From assembly GCF_015694425.1 (NCBI RefSeq), contig NZ_JADQDN010000018.1:1-48660 (forward strand): a DNA stretch of 48,660 bases. The letters run 5' to 3'. The position numbers and the translations under genes were made by a program. This document shows, piece by piece, positions 33,923-41,971 of the stretch (its first letter is position 1; each line of letters opens with the position of its first letter). Below the pieces are notes generated by a model that was given only the letters and a program-made list of their open reading frames with translations, made no database searches and was not told the origin of the DNA. The DNA comes from Microvirga terrestris. Lineage in GTDB: Bacteria > Pseudomonadota > Alphaproteobacteria > Rhizobiales > Beijerinckiaceae.

Positions 33923-34423
33923 TCAGCGGCCGAGGCAGAAACCCTTGCCGATCGCCGCCTTAGCCGCGAAGGCTGCCAGCCCCAGCGAAATCAGCACGTT
34001 CCATCCCGCAAGCGAGAGGCCGAGGAAGCGCCATGCAGCTTCCGTGCAGCTGACCACGCGGGTGTTCTGCAGCTGGTTCAGGAAATCGCCGACATTGCCC
34101 GCGCCCGCGCCGGCCCCGCCCCCGCAATCGCTCGGGCCTGCGAACACGCGCCACTCGACGCCGGAATGATAGGCACCGAGCCCCGCGCTCACGACGAAGA
34201 TGAGTGCGAGAAGCCACAGCCCTACCCTGGTCCAGCGCGGCGGCAGGAGGGCCGCCGCGAGTCCGAGCGGAATGGCGATGTAATAGGGATTGCGCTGGAT
34301 GAGGCAGAGCTTGCAGGGCACATAGCCGAAGACATGCTCGAACACGAGCGCGCCGCTAATGGTGGCCGCGGCGCCCAGAGCGACGGCCAGGGCGGCCTGG
34401 CGCAGGGAGAGAGCGAGACGCAT
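33923..34423 (-). CDS. dsbB: Disulfide bond formation protein B
   Basis: Inner-membrane protein that reoxidises DsbA with quinone. From ATG 34423 it has 166 aa, four membrane helices, the first periplasmic pair C37-x-x-C40 (VPCKLC) and the second pair in the loop between helices 3 and 4 (SDCGGG ... VVSCTE), so all four catalytic cysteines are present. Upstream extension to 34771 would only read the antisense frame of the neighbour. GGGAGA overlaps the stop codon of the yqaA gene, indicating translation from a common message. No dsbA is nearby. Confidence 0.92.
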   Translation of the reverse strand: MRLALSLRQAALAVALGAAATISGALVFEHVFGYVPCKLCLIQRNPYYIAIPLGLAAALLPPRWTRVGLWLLALIFVVSAGLGAYHSGVEWRVFAGPSDCGGGAGAGAGNVGDFLNQLQNTRVVSCTEAAWRFLGLSLAGWNVLISLGLAAFAAKAAIGKGFCLGR

Positions 34424-34434
34424 TGATCGTCTCC

Positions 34435-35019
34435 CTAGTGGAACAGGTAGCGGAAAGCGACGAACCCGCCCACGATGGCCACGATGGCGACTGTCGCGAC
34501 CAGGTTGAAGTTGTTGTCGATGATCGCCTTGATGCGCGGCCCGAACTGGCTCATCAGCAGGGCCACCAGGAAGAACCGGGCGCCGCGGGTCAGGATCGAC
34601 AGCGCAATGAACCAGCCGAGATGGTAGCCCGCGAAGCCCGACGTGATGGTCACAAGCTTGTAGGGGATCGGGGTCAGGCCTTTCAGCAGGATCACCCAGT
34701 GGCCGTAATCGGCATAGGCGTGCCGGAACGTTTCTGCACCGTCTGCGAGGCCGTAGAGCTGGAAGAGCCACGCCCCGACGGAATCATAAAGACCCAATCC
34801 GATGAAATAGCCCAGGATGCCCCCGAGAACCGAGGCGATCGTGCAGATCAGGGCATAGGACCAGGCCTTGTCCGGCCGCGCCAGCATCATCGGCACGAGC
34901 ATCACGTCCGGGGGAACCGGGAAGAAGGAGCTTTCCGCGAAGGACACGGCCGCCAGCGCATAGGGGGCCGAGGGCCGCGCCGCGAGGGAGAGGGTCCAAT
35001 CGTAGAGACGTCTGAGCAT
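34435..35019 (-). CDS. YqaA family (SNARE-associated/DedA-like) membrane protein
   Basis: A 194 aa protein with about five membrane segments. SFAESSFFPVPPDVMLVPMML at the N-terminus, YFIGLGLYD, and KGLTPIPYKLVTITSGFAG match the YqaA branch of VTT-domain proteins, relatives of DedA; a lipid-scramblase-like role is inferred from the family only. ATG 35019 is chosen because similarity starts there; the frame runs on to 35139 without motif. It lies upstream of dsbB in the same direction with its stop 11 bp before the dsbB start, forming a pair often seen together in Hyphomicrobiales. Confidence 0.88.
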   Translation of the reverse strand: MLRRLYDWTLSLAARPSAPYALAAVSFAESSFFPVPPDVMLVPMMLARPDKAWSYALICTIASVLGGILGYFIGLGLYDSVGAWLFQLYGLADGAETFRHAYADYGHWVILLKGLTPIPYKLVTITSGFAGYHLGWFIALSILTRGARFFLVALLMSQFGPRIKAIIDNNFNLVATVAIVAIVGGFVAFRYLFH

Positions 35020-35164
35020 GGGGTTTCCGACCGGTTTGAGGGGCCTGCCGCCCCGCGCCCTTTGAGCACACGGCGCTCCGAAAGGCGAGAGGCCGGCCTG
35101 CGGCTTCCCTTCACATCTGGCACATTGACCAGCCTTCATGCCTCATGGTACGTCGCAGGTCCTT

Positions 35165-35249
35165 GCCCCTGTGGCGGAATTGGTAGACGCGCTCGACTCA
35201 AAATCGAGTTCCGCAAGGAGTGCTGGTTCGATCCCGGCCAGGGGCACCA
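35165..35249 (+). tRNA. tRNA-Leu (anticodon CAA)
   Basis: 85 nt including an encoded CCA. The acceptor stem GCCCCTG pairs with CAGGGGC, the D-arm GGCGGAATTGGTAGACGC is of class II type, the anticodon loop CTCAAAA gives anticodon CAA, the variable arm is long, and the T-loop reads GGTTCGATCC. It decodes UUG. Confidence 0.97.
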
Positions 35250-35514
35250 CTGACCTCTCAGTGGCACGGCGAGAAGCCGAAAGGCATTCAAGAATCCCAA
35301 AAATGTTGAGCCCAGGCCGAACTTGGCGCTGCGCATGGATGCCGCCTTGCTCATCTCAATGGATTATCGCTTTCGGGCTACCTCATGTTCCACATTGCAC
35401 AGGTGGCTACGTTTGGAACAAATGCCCGCGCTGGGGATGCCGGATGCGAATGGGCTTTGGAAACGCCCATGCCGCATCAAGAACGCAGTCAATCCAAGCC
35501 GGGAGGGGCATGTG

Positions 35515-35709
35515 ATGGAATATGAAATCGAAGCAGTTGCACGCGCATTGTATTCTGCCGAAGATGACGCTCAGGTTTGGGACTACGAGCCGGAGATCAT
35601 CAAGGATGAATTCCGCAAATATGCCCAGACTGCCCTAGCGCTACTTGCGCAGCGCCGCAGGCAGGAGCGATTTGACAGTCAGGCCGTTGCCTTTCCTTAT
35701 GCCGCGTAG
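35515..35709 (+). CDS. Small hypothetical protein
   Basis: 64 aa, acidic in the first half and basic at the end, mostly helical, with no membrane segment or signal peptide; the family is not recognised. A strong ribosome site GGGAGGGG stands 6-7 nt before ATG 35515, supporting translation from there and not from the earlier start at 35323. It is isolated between tRNA-Leu and a pair of palindromic repeats, so it may be an accessory gene. Confidence 0.55.
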   Translation: MEYEIEAVARALYSAEDDAQVWDYEPEIIKDEFRKYAQTALALLAQRRRQERFDSQAVAFPYAA

Positions 35710-35736
35710 GCCTTCGCGCCATTCCATTTACTTTAC

Positions 35737-35787
35737 GAGCGCATCGGGCGGAAAAGTGGACCCGGTTTTCCGCGCTGAACGATGCTC
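35737..35787. repeat. Palindromic intergenic repeat (GCGGAAAAGTGGACCCGG type)
   Basis: GCATCG and GCGGAAAA on the left pair with TTTTCCGC and CGATGC on the right around an AGTGGACCCGG loop. It is a well-formed dispersed repeat, directly followed by a second element at 35801. Confidence 0.65.
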
Positions 35788-35800
35788 TGATTCAAAGTGG

Positions 35801-35846
35801 AAGCATCGGACCCAAAAGTGCAAATCCACTTTTGGATCCGATGCTT
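35801..35846. repeat. Palindromic intergenic repeat (GCATCGGACCCAAAAGTG type)
   Basis: The 20-bp arms AAGCATCGGACCCAAAAGTG (35801-35820) and its near-perfect complement (35827-35846, one mismatch) are separated by 6 nt. The same core occurs degenerately at 28409-28458. Confidence 0.75.
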
Positions 35847-35914
35847 TAGCAGCGTGATGAGAACGTCCGCGACTTGAGTAAGCCGCGGGCGCCTTGCTTG
35901 AGATGTGCTGTTAA

Positions 35915-36652
35915 TCAGCCGCGATGCTCGATCACCGTCACGATGCGACGGGTGCGGGGCTCAAGGATCACAATCTGATCGCGCACGACGATGTATTTGC
36001 ATTCCGGCAGGCCGGTCAGGATGCGCTCGACATTGTCCGGGCAATCGTAAAGGGTCGTCACCGACGTCGGAACCGTCGAGCCGACGCTGACGCTGAACTC
36101 CACATTGGTGAGAGGCTGCACGTTCACGCTGCTAAACGACCGCGAGATCTGCGTCCGCTGCTCCGAGGTCACATTGATATTCGCGGAACCGGACGAAGTC
36201 GTGCTGCCGGTGGTGTTGGTATTCGCTGCGCCGCCAGCCGTGTTTGCGGCGTTGCCCGTGGTGTTCGAGCTGCCGCTCGTGCCGCTGGAGGCCGTGCCTG
36301 ACTTCGTGCCATGGGTCGCTCCTTGCGCTGTGCCGGAGGTACCGGACGTGCCGGATTGGGCGCTATCGGTCGAGCTGCCGCCTGTGGCCGAGGTGCCGGA
36401 GGAGCCGCCGGTGCTGCTGGAAGCGGAGCCACCCGACGTCGTTCCGCTCGATGAGCCGGATGCACCGCCCATGGTCGAGCCCGAGGCTCCACCGGACGAA
36501 CCGCCGGGCGTCATGATCGCGGAGCCGCCTGAGGAACCGCCCGACGCGCCGCCGGAACTGCTGCCACTTGAGCTACCGCTCGTCTGTGCCATTGCAGCCA
36601 CGCTCAGGGACAGGGTCGCGGCTGCTACGCCGGCCAGTAAAGTCACACGCAT
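35915..36652 (-). CDS. DUF1236 protein with Ser/Gly/Thr-rich region (exported)
   Basis: Predicted periplasmic or secreted protein of 245 aa. A signal peptide (MRVTLLAGVAAATLSLSVAAMAQ) is followed by about 130 residues of Ser, Gly, Thr and Ala only, then the C-terminal DUF1236 domain (NVEFSVSVGSTVP ... YDCPDNVERILTGLPECKYIVVRDQIVILEPRTRRIVTVIE) with two cysteines. Such proteins are common in Hyphomicrobiales; their function is unknown. An EcfG-type promoter (36708-36732) stands upstream, so it probably belongs to the general stress response. GGGAGA lies 9 nt before the ATG. Confidence 0.88.
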   Translation of the reverse strand: MRVTLLAGVAAATLSLSVAAMAQTSGSSSGSSSGGASGGSSGGSAIMTPGGSSGGASGSTMGGASGSSSGTTSGGSASSSTGGSSGTSATGGSSTDSAQSGTSGTSGTAQGATHGTKSGTASSGTSGSSNTTGNAANTAGGAANTNTTGSTTSSGSANINVTSEQRTQISRSFSSVNVQPLTNVEFSVSVGSTVPTSVTTLYDCPDNVERILTGLPECKYIVVRDQIVILEPRTRRIVTVIEHRG

Positions 36653-36707
36653 TGGATGAAATCTCCCTATGATGGAGAGCCGACAATGGCCCTCAGCAAT
36701 GCCTATC

Positions 36708-36732
36708 AACGGGGGTTTTCAGGGAGGGTTCC
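36708..36732 (-). promoter_or_regulatory. EcfG-type (general stress sigma factor) promoter
   Basis: On the minus strand GGAAC (36732-36728), a 16-bp spacer and CGTT (36711-36708) match the alphaproteobacterial EcfG consensus GGAAC-N16/17-CGTT exactly. It lies about 55 bp before the start codon of the DUF1236 gene. Confidence 0.65.
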
Positions 36733-36785
36733 GTTCCCATTCATAAGTGTTGGCGGCGTACATCTGGGGTTCATGAACATGAACG

Positions 36786-36810
36786 AAAAGCCGTGAAAAA
36801 CTAGGCTTTT
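36786..36810 (-). terminator. Possible terminator hairpin downstream of rppH
   Basis: AAAAGCC and GGCTTTT arms separated by 11 nt, about 70 bp beyond the rppH stop. The stem is short and the T-run weak. Confidence 0.3.
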
Positions 36811-36879
36811 CTGCTGGAACACCGCCTCCTCAATACATGCACGGAAGACGGTGTGCTGAGTCCGCGTCGTGCCTGTTTG

Positions 36880-37428
36880 TCAGGGATGAGCAGTGCTGTG
36901 CAGATGCTCTGACACAAGCGGCGCAAAAGCTGCGACGACCTTCTCGTAAACAGGGCGTTTGAACGGAATGATTAGTTCCGGCAAGCGATGCATCTCTTCC
37001 CACCGCCATTCGTCGAATTCAGGCCTGTGGCCGCCTCCGCCTGGCTGAAGGATGTTGATCTCGCGCTCATCGCCCTCGAACCGGAAGGCGAACCATTTTT
37101 GGTTCTGTCCCCGGTAGCGCCCGCGCCAAGCGCGCCCCGCCACCATAGTGGGCAGATCATAGGCATACCATTCGGGCGCTTCTGCCAAGAGGCTCACGGA
37201 ACGGACGCTGGTTTCCTCATGGAGTTCGCGCAGAGCCGCCTGATAGGGCTCCTCGCCGGGATCGATCCCGCCCTGAGGCATCTGCCAGGAATAGCCGTCG
37301 GACGCCGCATCGGCCTCGGACCGACGCCGGCCGATGAAAACCAAGCCTTGCTTGTTGATCAGCATCACGCCGACGCAGGAGCGGTAGGGCAGATCCGTTC
37401 TGGCCTGTGATCCTCGTGCGCTCCTCAT
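36880..37428 (-). CDS. rppH: RNA pyrophosphohydrolase
   Basis: Nudix hydrolase that removes pyrophosphate from the 5' end of mRNA and so starts its decay. The 182 aa protein has the N-terminal [13 protein letters not shown], the Nudix box [23 protein letters not shown] and the late [25 protein letters not shown] segment typical of RppH rather than of generic Nudix enzymes. ATG 37428 gives the usual length. It is the last gene of the minus-strand series, separated from ctpA by about 220 bp with a terminator, so it may have its own promoter. Confidence 0.92.
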   Translation of the reverse strand: MRSARGSQARTDLPYRSCVGVMLINKQGLVFIGRRRSEADAASDGYSWQMPQGGIDPGEEPYQAALRELHEETSVRSVSLLAEAPEWYAYDLPTMVAGRAWRGRYRGQNQKWFAFRFEGDEREINILQPGGGGHRPEFDEWRWEEMHRLPELIIPFKRPVYEKVVAAFAPLVSEHLHSTAHP

Positions 37429-37577
37429 CAGACACTTACTCCCTTAATCGCGAAACCCGAATGCAACCGGTTCTTATTAGTGCCGGCGCTTGGTCATGGT
37501 TCCGAAGCAAGACGAGAGAGTGCCGCTTCACCAGTCCTTTCACAAGCTTTTCCGCAGGCCTGTGGATCCTGCAACGA

Positions 37578-37616
37578 AAACGGGCCCGGCGGATGTTCAT
37601 CCCGCCGGGCCCGTTT
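37578..37616 (-). terminator. Terminator after ctpA
   Basis: A perfect 15-bp inverted repeat AAACGGGCCCGGCGG / CCGCCGGGCCCGTTT with a 9-nt loop. On the minus strand it ends in a short T-run. It lies 37 bp after the ctpA stop. Confidence 0.82.
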
Positions 37617-37652
37617 GTATCAGTATTTCTCGAACGAAAGGACGATCGGCCC

Positions 37653-38975
37653 TTAGTTCGGATTCGGAGCCGTGGTGGTGTTGGCCGCACCCTTGCGCAC
37701 GCCATGCAGCAGGTCATAGGCAGCAATGAGCTGCTTGTCCTTGGCCGCATCCGTCGGAATGTAGGCGGAGGAACCGCCGCGCTCTTCCTTCTCGCCGCCA
37801 TTCTGCAGGTGGCCGCGCAGGCCGGCCTCGCCCTTGGTCTCGTCCTTGCCCTTCAGTTCCTCGGGGATGTCCTGCAGCACCTCGACGTCAGGATCGATGC
37901 CCTTGGCCTGGATCGAGCGGCCGGCCGGGGTGTAGTAGCGCGCCGTCGTCAGGCGCACGGCCCCGTTGCCGCCGAGCGGGATGATGGTCTGCACGGAGCC
38001 CTTGCCGAAGGAGCGGGTACCGAGAACCGTCGCCCGCTTGTGGTCCTGCAGGGCGCCGGCCACGATCTCGGAGGCCGAGGCCGAACCGCCGTTGACGAGC
38101 ACTACCAGGGGCTTGCCCTTGGCCAGATCGCCGACCTTGGCGCTGAAGCGCTGGGTATCCTCGGCATTCCGGCTGCGGGTCGAGACGATCTCGCCCCGGT
38201 CGAGGAAGGCGTCCGACACCATGATCGCCTGGTCGAGCAGGCCGCCCGGGTTGTTGCGCAGGTCGATGACGAAGCCCGCCACCTTGTCGGCGCCGATGTC
38301 GCTGGTGAGCTTGTCGATGCCCGCCCGCAGAGCCTCGTAGGTCTGCTCGTTGAACTGGGTCACGCGCAGCACACCGATATCGCCCTCGGCGCGAGCCCTC
38401 ACGGGGCGCACCTTGATGGTCTCGCGGGTCAGCTTCACCACCACCGGATCCTTGGCTTCCTTGCGCTGGATCTTGAGGGTGACGGAGGAGTTGACCGGAC
38501 CGCGCATCTTGTCGACGGCCTGGTTCAGGTTGAGGCCCTGGACCGGCTCGTCGTTGATGTGGGTGATGATGTCATTAGCCATCACCCCGGCCCGAGAGGC
38601 GGGAGTCTCATCGATCGGGGTCACGACCTTGACCAAGCCCTCCTCCATGGTGACCTCGATGCCAAGGCCGCCGAACTCGCCGCGGGTCTGCACCTGCATG
38701 TCGCGGAAGCTCTTGGCATCCATGAAGCTCGAATGCGGATCGAGGGAGGTCAGCATGCCATTGATGGCAGCCTCGACCAGCTTGGCCTCTTCAGGCTTTT
38801 CGACGTAGTCCGTGCGGACCTTCTCGAAGACGTCTCCGAAAAGGCTCAGCTGCCGGTACGTGTCGGCCGAGGCGGCAATCGCGCTCATGCCGGACAGGAG
38901 GCTGGTCTGCGACACCATGGTCGCGCTGCCTGCACCGATGGCCGCACCGAGAATCAACAGTGATAGTTTGCGCAT
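37653..38975 (-). CDS. ctpA: C-terminal processing peptidase (S41 family, CtpA)
   Basis: Periplasmic serine protease with a PDZ domain, 440 aa from ATG 38975. The parts in order are a signal or anchor segment, the helical LDPHSSFMDAKSF region, a PDZ domain (about 90-175, GLGIEVTMEEGLVKVV), and the S41 domain with the catalytic serine in GGSASASEI and the lysine in SFGKGSVQT. Relatives degrade peptidoglycan hydrolases or trim periplasmic proteins. Its ATG overlaps the stop of envC by one base (TAATG), so both are translationally coupled, which fits joint control of septal cell-wall hydrolysis. In the EnvC-CtpA pairing a protease partner role is an inference. Confidence 0.93.
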   Translation of the reverse strand: MRKLSLLILGAAIGAGSATMVSQTSLLSGMSAIAASADTYRQLSLFGDVFEKVRTDYVEKPEEAKLVEAAINGMLTSLDPHSSFMDAKSFRDMQVQTRGEFGGLGIEVTMEEGLVKVVTPIDETPASRAGVMANDIITHINDEPVQGLNLNQAVDKMRGPVNSSVTLKIQRKEAKDPVVVKLTRETIKVRPVRARAEGDIGVLRVTQFNEQTYEALRAGIDKLTSDIGADKVAGFVIDLRNNPGGLLDQAIMVSDAFLDRGEIVSTRSRNAEDTQRFSAKVGDLAKGKPLVVLVNGGSASASEIVAGALQDHKRATVLGTRSFGKGSVQTIIPLGGNGAVRLTTARYYTPAGRSIQAKGIDPDVEVLQDIPEELKGKDETKGEAGLRGHLQNGGEKEERGGSSAYIPTDAAKDKQLIAAYDLLHGVRKGAANTTTAPNPN

Positions 38976-40321
38976 TATCCGCGAACCTTTTCGCTTTGCG
39001 ATTTTGCCCACCAGGGACTTGGGTCAATGGAACCGCCGTCTTTCCTGAACTCAACATAGAGGACGGGATTGTTCTTTTCTATGGCGGCACCGATCAAACT
39101 CATGAGAGGAGCCTCTCCCATGGTCGCAACGGGCTCGCCGGCGAGCACGAACTGCCCAACATCGACGTTGATTTGGTCCATACCGGCCAGAAGAACATAG
39201 TATCCCCCACCGGCATTGATGATCAAGAGTCGACCATAGGAGCGGAAGGGGCCCGCAAAGGCCACCCACCCATCCGCCGGTGATACCACGGTTGCATTCT
39301 GTCGCGTCGTGATCGAAATGCCACGCGTCGTTCCGCCATACCCGTCCGAGGCGCCGAAATCCAGGGTCGTCTCACCGCTGACCGGGCGCGGCAGCAGCCC
39401 GCGCGCGTCCGAGAAGGGAATTTTGGGCGCCAGCCGCGCTGGATCCCGGAAGGCCAGCTGGGCAAATTTCTCGCGTGTTTCCTTTTGCTGTGCTTCGGCC
39501 GCCTTGCGGGCCTCATCCGTAGCCCTCTGCGCCCCGGCGATCTCCGCTTCCATGCGGTCGATCAGCTCCTTGAGCGTCCCGGCCTGCCGGGCCAGTTCTT
39601 CGGCTTTTTGCCGCTCAGTGCCCGCATTGCGCTCGACCTCGGCGATCCGGTCCTGGCGGGCCTCCATGAGGGCGGCGAGGCGCTCCTGCTCGCGTGTGAG
39701 CCCCGTCAGTTCCCCGTTCAGGGTCGTACGATCCGTGGTGATCGCCTCCTTCAGGCGCACCAGCTCGGTCAGGTCGGTCGCCAGGATCTCGGCCTCGACG
39801 CGGAGCTCGGGCAGAACGGCCCCCAGCATGATCGAGGCGCGCACGGCCTCGAGCATGTCCTCCGGCCGCACCAGCACGGCCGGCGGCGGACGGCGGCCCA
39901 TGCGCTGCAGGGCGGCGAACACCTCGATGATAACGCCCCGCCGGCTCTGCAGGGACCGGCGAATGGCCGCTTCGCTGGAGGTCAGGGTCTGGAGCCGCTG
40001 CTCCAGGCCGCGAATCCGGTCTTCGGTTCCGCGGACGCGCTCGGCCGTCCCGATCAGGGCGGTGTTGAGCTTGGCCCGGTCGGCCTTGATGGCTTCGATC
40101 TCGGCCTCGAGGCGGCGGCGGGCTTCCGCATTGACCGTGATGGCCTCCTCCAGCACCTTGAGGTCCTGCTCACGGCGCGTCTTTTCCTCGGCCGTTTCGA
40201 CCGGAGCCATGGGAGGCGAGGCAGGCACGGGCTGCTGGGCCCGGGCGGGGCTCAGGCCGGCGGCGAGCATCAAGGCAAGGCCGAGGGCCGTGCGGGAGAA
40301 TGAAGATTTGAAGCGAAACAT
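38975..40321 (-). CDS. EnvC-like murein hydrolase activator (degenerate M23 domain)
   Basis: Periplasmic coiled-coil protein with a C-terminal LytM fold. After a signal peptide (FRFKSSFSRTALGLALMLAAG) come about 220 residues of heptad-rich helix (EEKTRREQDLKVLEEA onward), a linker, and the LytM domain (about 310-440). The zinc ligands are lost: the HxxxD position reads without histidine and HxH is replaced by LYVEF, so it should activate amidases rather than cut itself, like E. coli EnvC. ATG 40321 gives the better signal peptide and starts 4 bp after rlmH; ATG 40336 (453 aa) is the alternative and would overlap rlmH by 11 bp. Confidence 0.88.
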   Translation of the reverse strand: MFRFKSSFSRTALGLALMLAAGLSPARAQQPVPASPPMAPVETAEEKTRREQDLKVLEEAITVNAEARRRLEAEIEAIKADRAKLNTALIGTAERVRGTEDRIRGLEQRLQTLTSSEAAIRRSLQSRRGVIIEVFAALQRMGRRPPPAVLVRPEDMLEAVRASIMLGAVLPELRVEAEILATDLTELVRLKEAITTDRTTLNGELTGLTREQERLAALMEARQDRIAEVERNAGTERQKAEELARQAGTLKELIDRMEAEIAGAQRATDEARKAAEAQQKETREKFAQLAFRDPARLAPKIPFSDARGLLPRPVSGETTLDFGASDGYGGTTRGISITTRQNATVVSPADGWVAFAGPFRSYGRLLIINAGGGYYVLLAGMDQINVDVGQFVLAGEPVATMGEAPLMSLIGAAIEKNNPVLYVEFRKDGGSIDPSPWWAKSQSEKVRG

Positions 40322-40325
40322 CCGG

Positions 40326-40820
40326 TCAGGAATCATCGTGGCCGGCGCGATGATAAGGGTGTCCGGCGATGATTGTCAGGGCCCTATAAAGCTGTTCGGC
40401 CACGAGCGCCCGCACAATCTGGTGCGGCATGGTGAGCGCCCCGAAGGACACCATGAGGTCGGCGCGCTGGCGCAGCTTGGGATCGAGACCGTCGGGTCCA
40501 CCGATGACGCAGGCGATTCCGGCGCGGCCCTCGTCCCGCCACTGCCTGATCTTCTCGGCAAAAGCTTCGCTGGAGAGGCTCTTGCCGCGCTCGTCGAACA
40601 CGACCAGCACGGACGAGCCCGCCTTTTCGAGCAAGGCCGCCGCCTCTTCCGTGCGCCGGTCATCGTCCCGTCGCGCGCGGCTCTCCGGCAGCTCGACCAT
40701 GTCGAGCCCGGCCAAGCCCAGAGCCCGGCCCATGCCGTCGACCCGTAGCCTGTATCGCTCGACCAGCTCCCGCTCGGGGCCGCTCTTGAGACGGCCCACG
40801 GCCAGCAAGCTCAGTCGCAC
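40326..40820 (-). CDS. rlmH: 23S rRNA (pseudouridine1915-N3)-methyltransferase
   Basis: SPOUT methyltransferase that modifies pseudouridine 1915 in helix 69 of 23S rRNA. The 164 aa protein is full length, with VFDERGKSLSSEAFA, the SAM knot CVIGGPDGLD and the C-terminal SFGALTMPHQIVRALVAEQLYRALTIIAGHPYHR, the family signature. It lies directly after rsfS, a pairing conserved in most bacteria, and before envC. Confidence 0.97.
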   Translation of the reverse strand: MRLSLLAVGRLKSGPERELVERYRLRVDGMGRALGLAGLDMVELPESRARRDDDRRTEEAAALLEKAGSSVLVVFDERGKSLSSEAFAEKIRQWRDEGRAGIACVIGGPDGLDPKLRQRADLMVSFGALTMPHQIVRALVAEQLYRALTIIAGHPYHRAGHDDS

Positions 40821-40835
40821 GATCTTAGCCTTATG

Positions 40836-41216
40836 CTAGCTTGCGCGATCCTGCGGGCGGTCGGCGCCCCACATCTTCTCGAGGTTATAGAAACCGCGAA
40901 CCTCAGGACGGAAAACGTGGATCAGCACGTCGCCGGCATCGATGAGCACCCAATCGCAGGCCGGCAGGCCCTCGACGCGCGCGTTTCCGAACCCCTTGTC
41001 CTTGAGGTCCTTGATCACGCGCTCGGCAATCGCGCCGACATGGCGGTCGGAGCGGCCTGAAGTCACGATCATGGTGTCGGCAAGCGAGGTCTTTCCGGCC
41101 AGGTCGATCTCGACCGTGTTCTCGGCCTTCATGTCCTCGATGGAAGCCAGGGCGACAGCCCGGATGTCCTCTTGTGCAGGAGCATCCGCTCCGGCGAGAG
41201 GAGGAAGCGGGTTCAT
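40836..41216 (-). CDS. rsfS: Ribosomal silencing factor RsfS
   Basis: Binds ribosomal protein L14 and blocks subunit joining in starvation. From ATG 41216 the protein has 126 aa with the core LADTMIVTSGRSDRHVGAIAERV and the signature DWVLIDAGDVLIHVFRPEVRGFYNLEKMW. The frame extends to 41318, but these residues have no similarity and would overlap nadD. It precedes rlmH by 15 bp. Confidence 0.95.
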   Translation of the reverse strand: MNPLPPLAGADAPAQEDIRAVALASIEDMKAENTVEIDLAGKTSLADTMIVTSGRSDRHVGAIAERVIKDLKDKGFGNARVEGLPACDWVLIDAGDVLIHVFRPEVRGFYNLEKMWGADRPQDRAS

Positions 41217-41314
41217 GTCCGCTTCGACGGAGGATAGTCGGTTCAGGTTCAGGCCCTTTCTCAGCAGCACTCGGAGGTGCCGACCCTTAAGATAGTGCGG
41301 GAAGGCCCCATTTT

Positions 41315-41971
41315 TCAACGTCCCCCGACGGAAGAAGTTCGTCGCAACCGGCGCAGCAGAGTGGATGACAGATGGGACCGGGGCCCGTGCAGGAACGCCC
41401 AGGCGGGTGGCTTCAGGTCCGGCAGTGCCAGGGCATCAGCCTCATTGATCCTGGCTCCCGACAGAGCCGTGGCGCTGCGGGAGCGGACCGCCTTCAGGGT
41501 CCAGCCGGGCCGGTCGATGATGGCGATCGGCATCATGCGGGCGATGCGCCGCCAGCCCCGCCAGCGGTGGAAGCTCGCCAGATTGTCCGCCCCCATGATC
41601 CATACGAACCGGACGTTTGGATAGCGCCGTTTGAGGTAGGACAGGGTATCGACCGTGTAGCGGGCGCCGATCTCCTCCTCGAAGGCGGTCACGTCGATGC
41701 GGGGATCGCCGGCCACAGCCTGAGCCTCCTCCACCCGCATGGCCGTGGTGGCGAGTTCGCCCGTGTCCTTCAAGGGGTTGCCCGGCGTGACGATCCACCA
41801 GATCCGGTCGAGTCTGAGACGCTTGAGGGCCATCAGGCTCACATGCCGGTGCCCGGCATGGGCAGGGTTGAAGGAGCCGCCATAGAGGCCGATCCGCATG
41901 CCGGGAGCCACCCGCGGCAGACGGGCCAGGCTGGATGGTCTGATGCGGAAACGGGAGGGGCTGAGCTTCAC
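41315..41971 (-). CDS. nadD: Nicotinate-nucleotide adenylyltransferase
   Basis: Joins nicotinate mononucleotide and ATP to deamido-NAD in NAD synthesis. The nucleotidyltransferase motif [14 protein letters not shown] is preceded here by about 24 residues, and [23 protein letters not shown] and the later ISST-like SSTLLR motif are present. GTG 41971 overlaps the proA stop as GTGA, which supports coupled translation and a 218 aa product; ATG 41899 (194 aa) is the alternative. Relatives often carry such an N-terminal extension. Confidence 0.93.
   Translation of the reverse strand: MKLSPSRFRIRPSSLARLPRVAPGMRIGLYGGSFNPAHAGHRHVSLMALKRLRLDRIWWIVTPGNPLKDTGELATTAMRVEEAQAVAGDPRIDVTAFEEEIGARYTVDTLSYLKRRYPNVRFVWIMGADNLASFHRWRGWRRIARMMPIAIIDRPGWTLKAVRSRSATALSGARINEADALALPDLKPPAWAFLHGPRSHLSSTLLRRLRRTSSVGGR

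Noticed and set aside
35136..35354. 72-codon minus-strand frame at the tRNA-Leu gene
   Set aside because: It is the antisense of the tRNA, a common false protein prediction.
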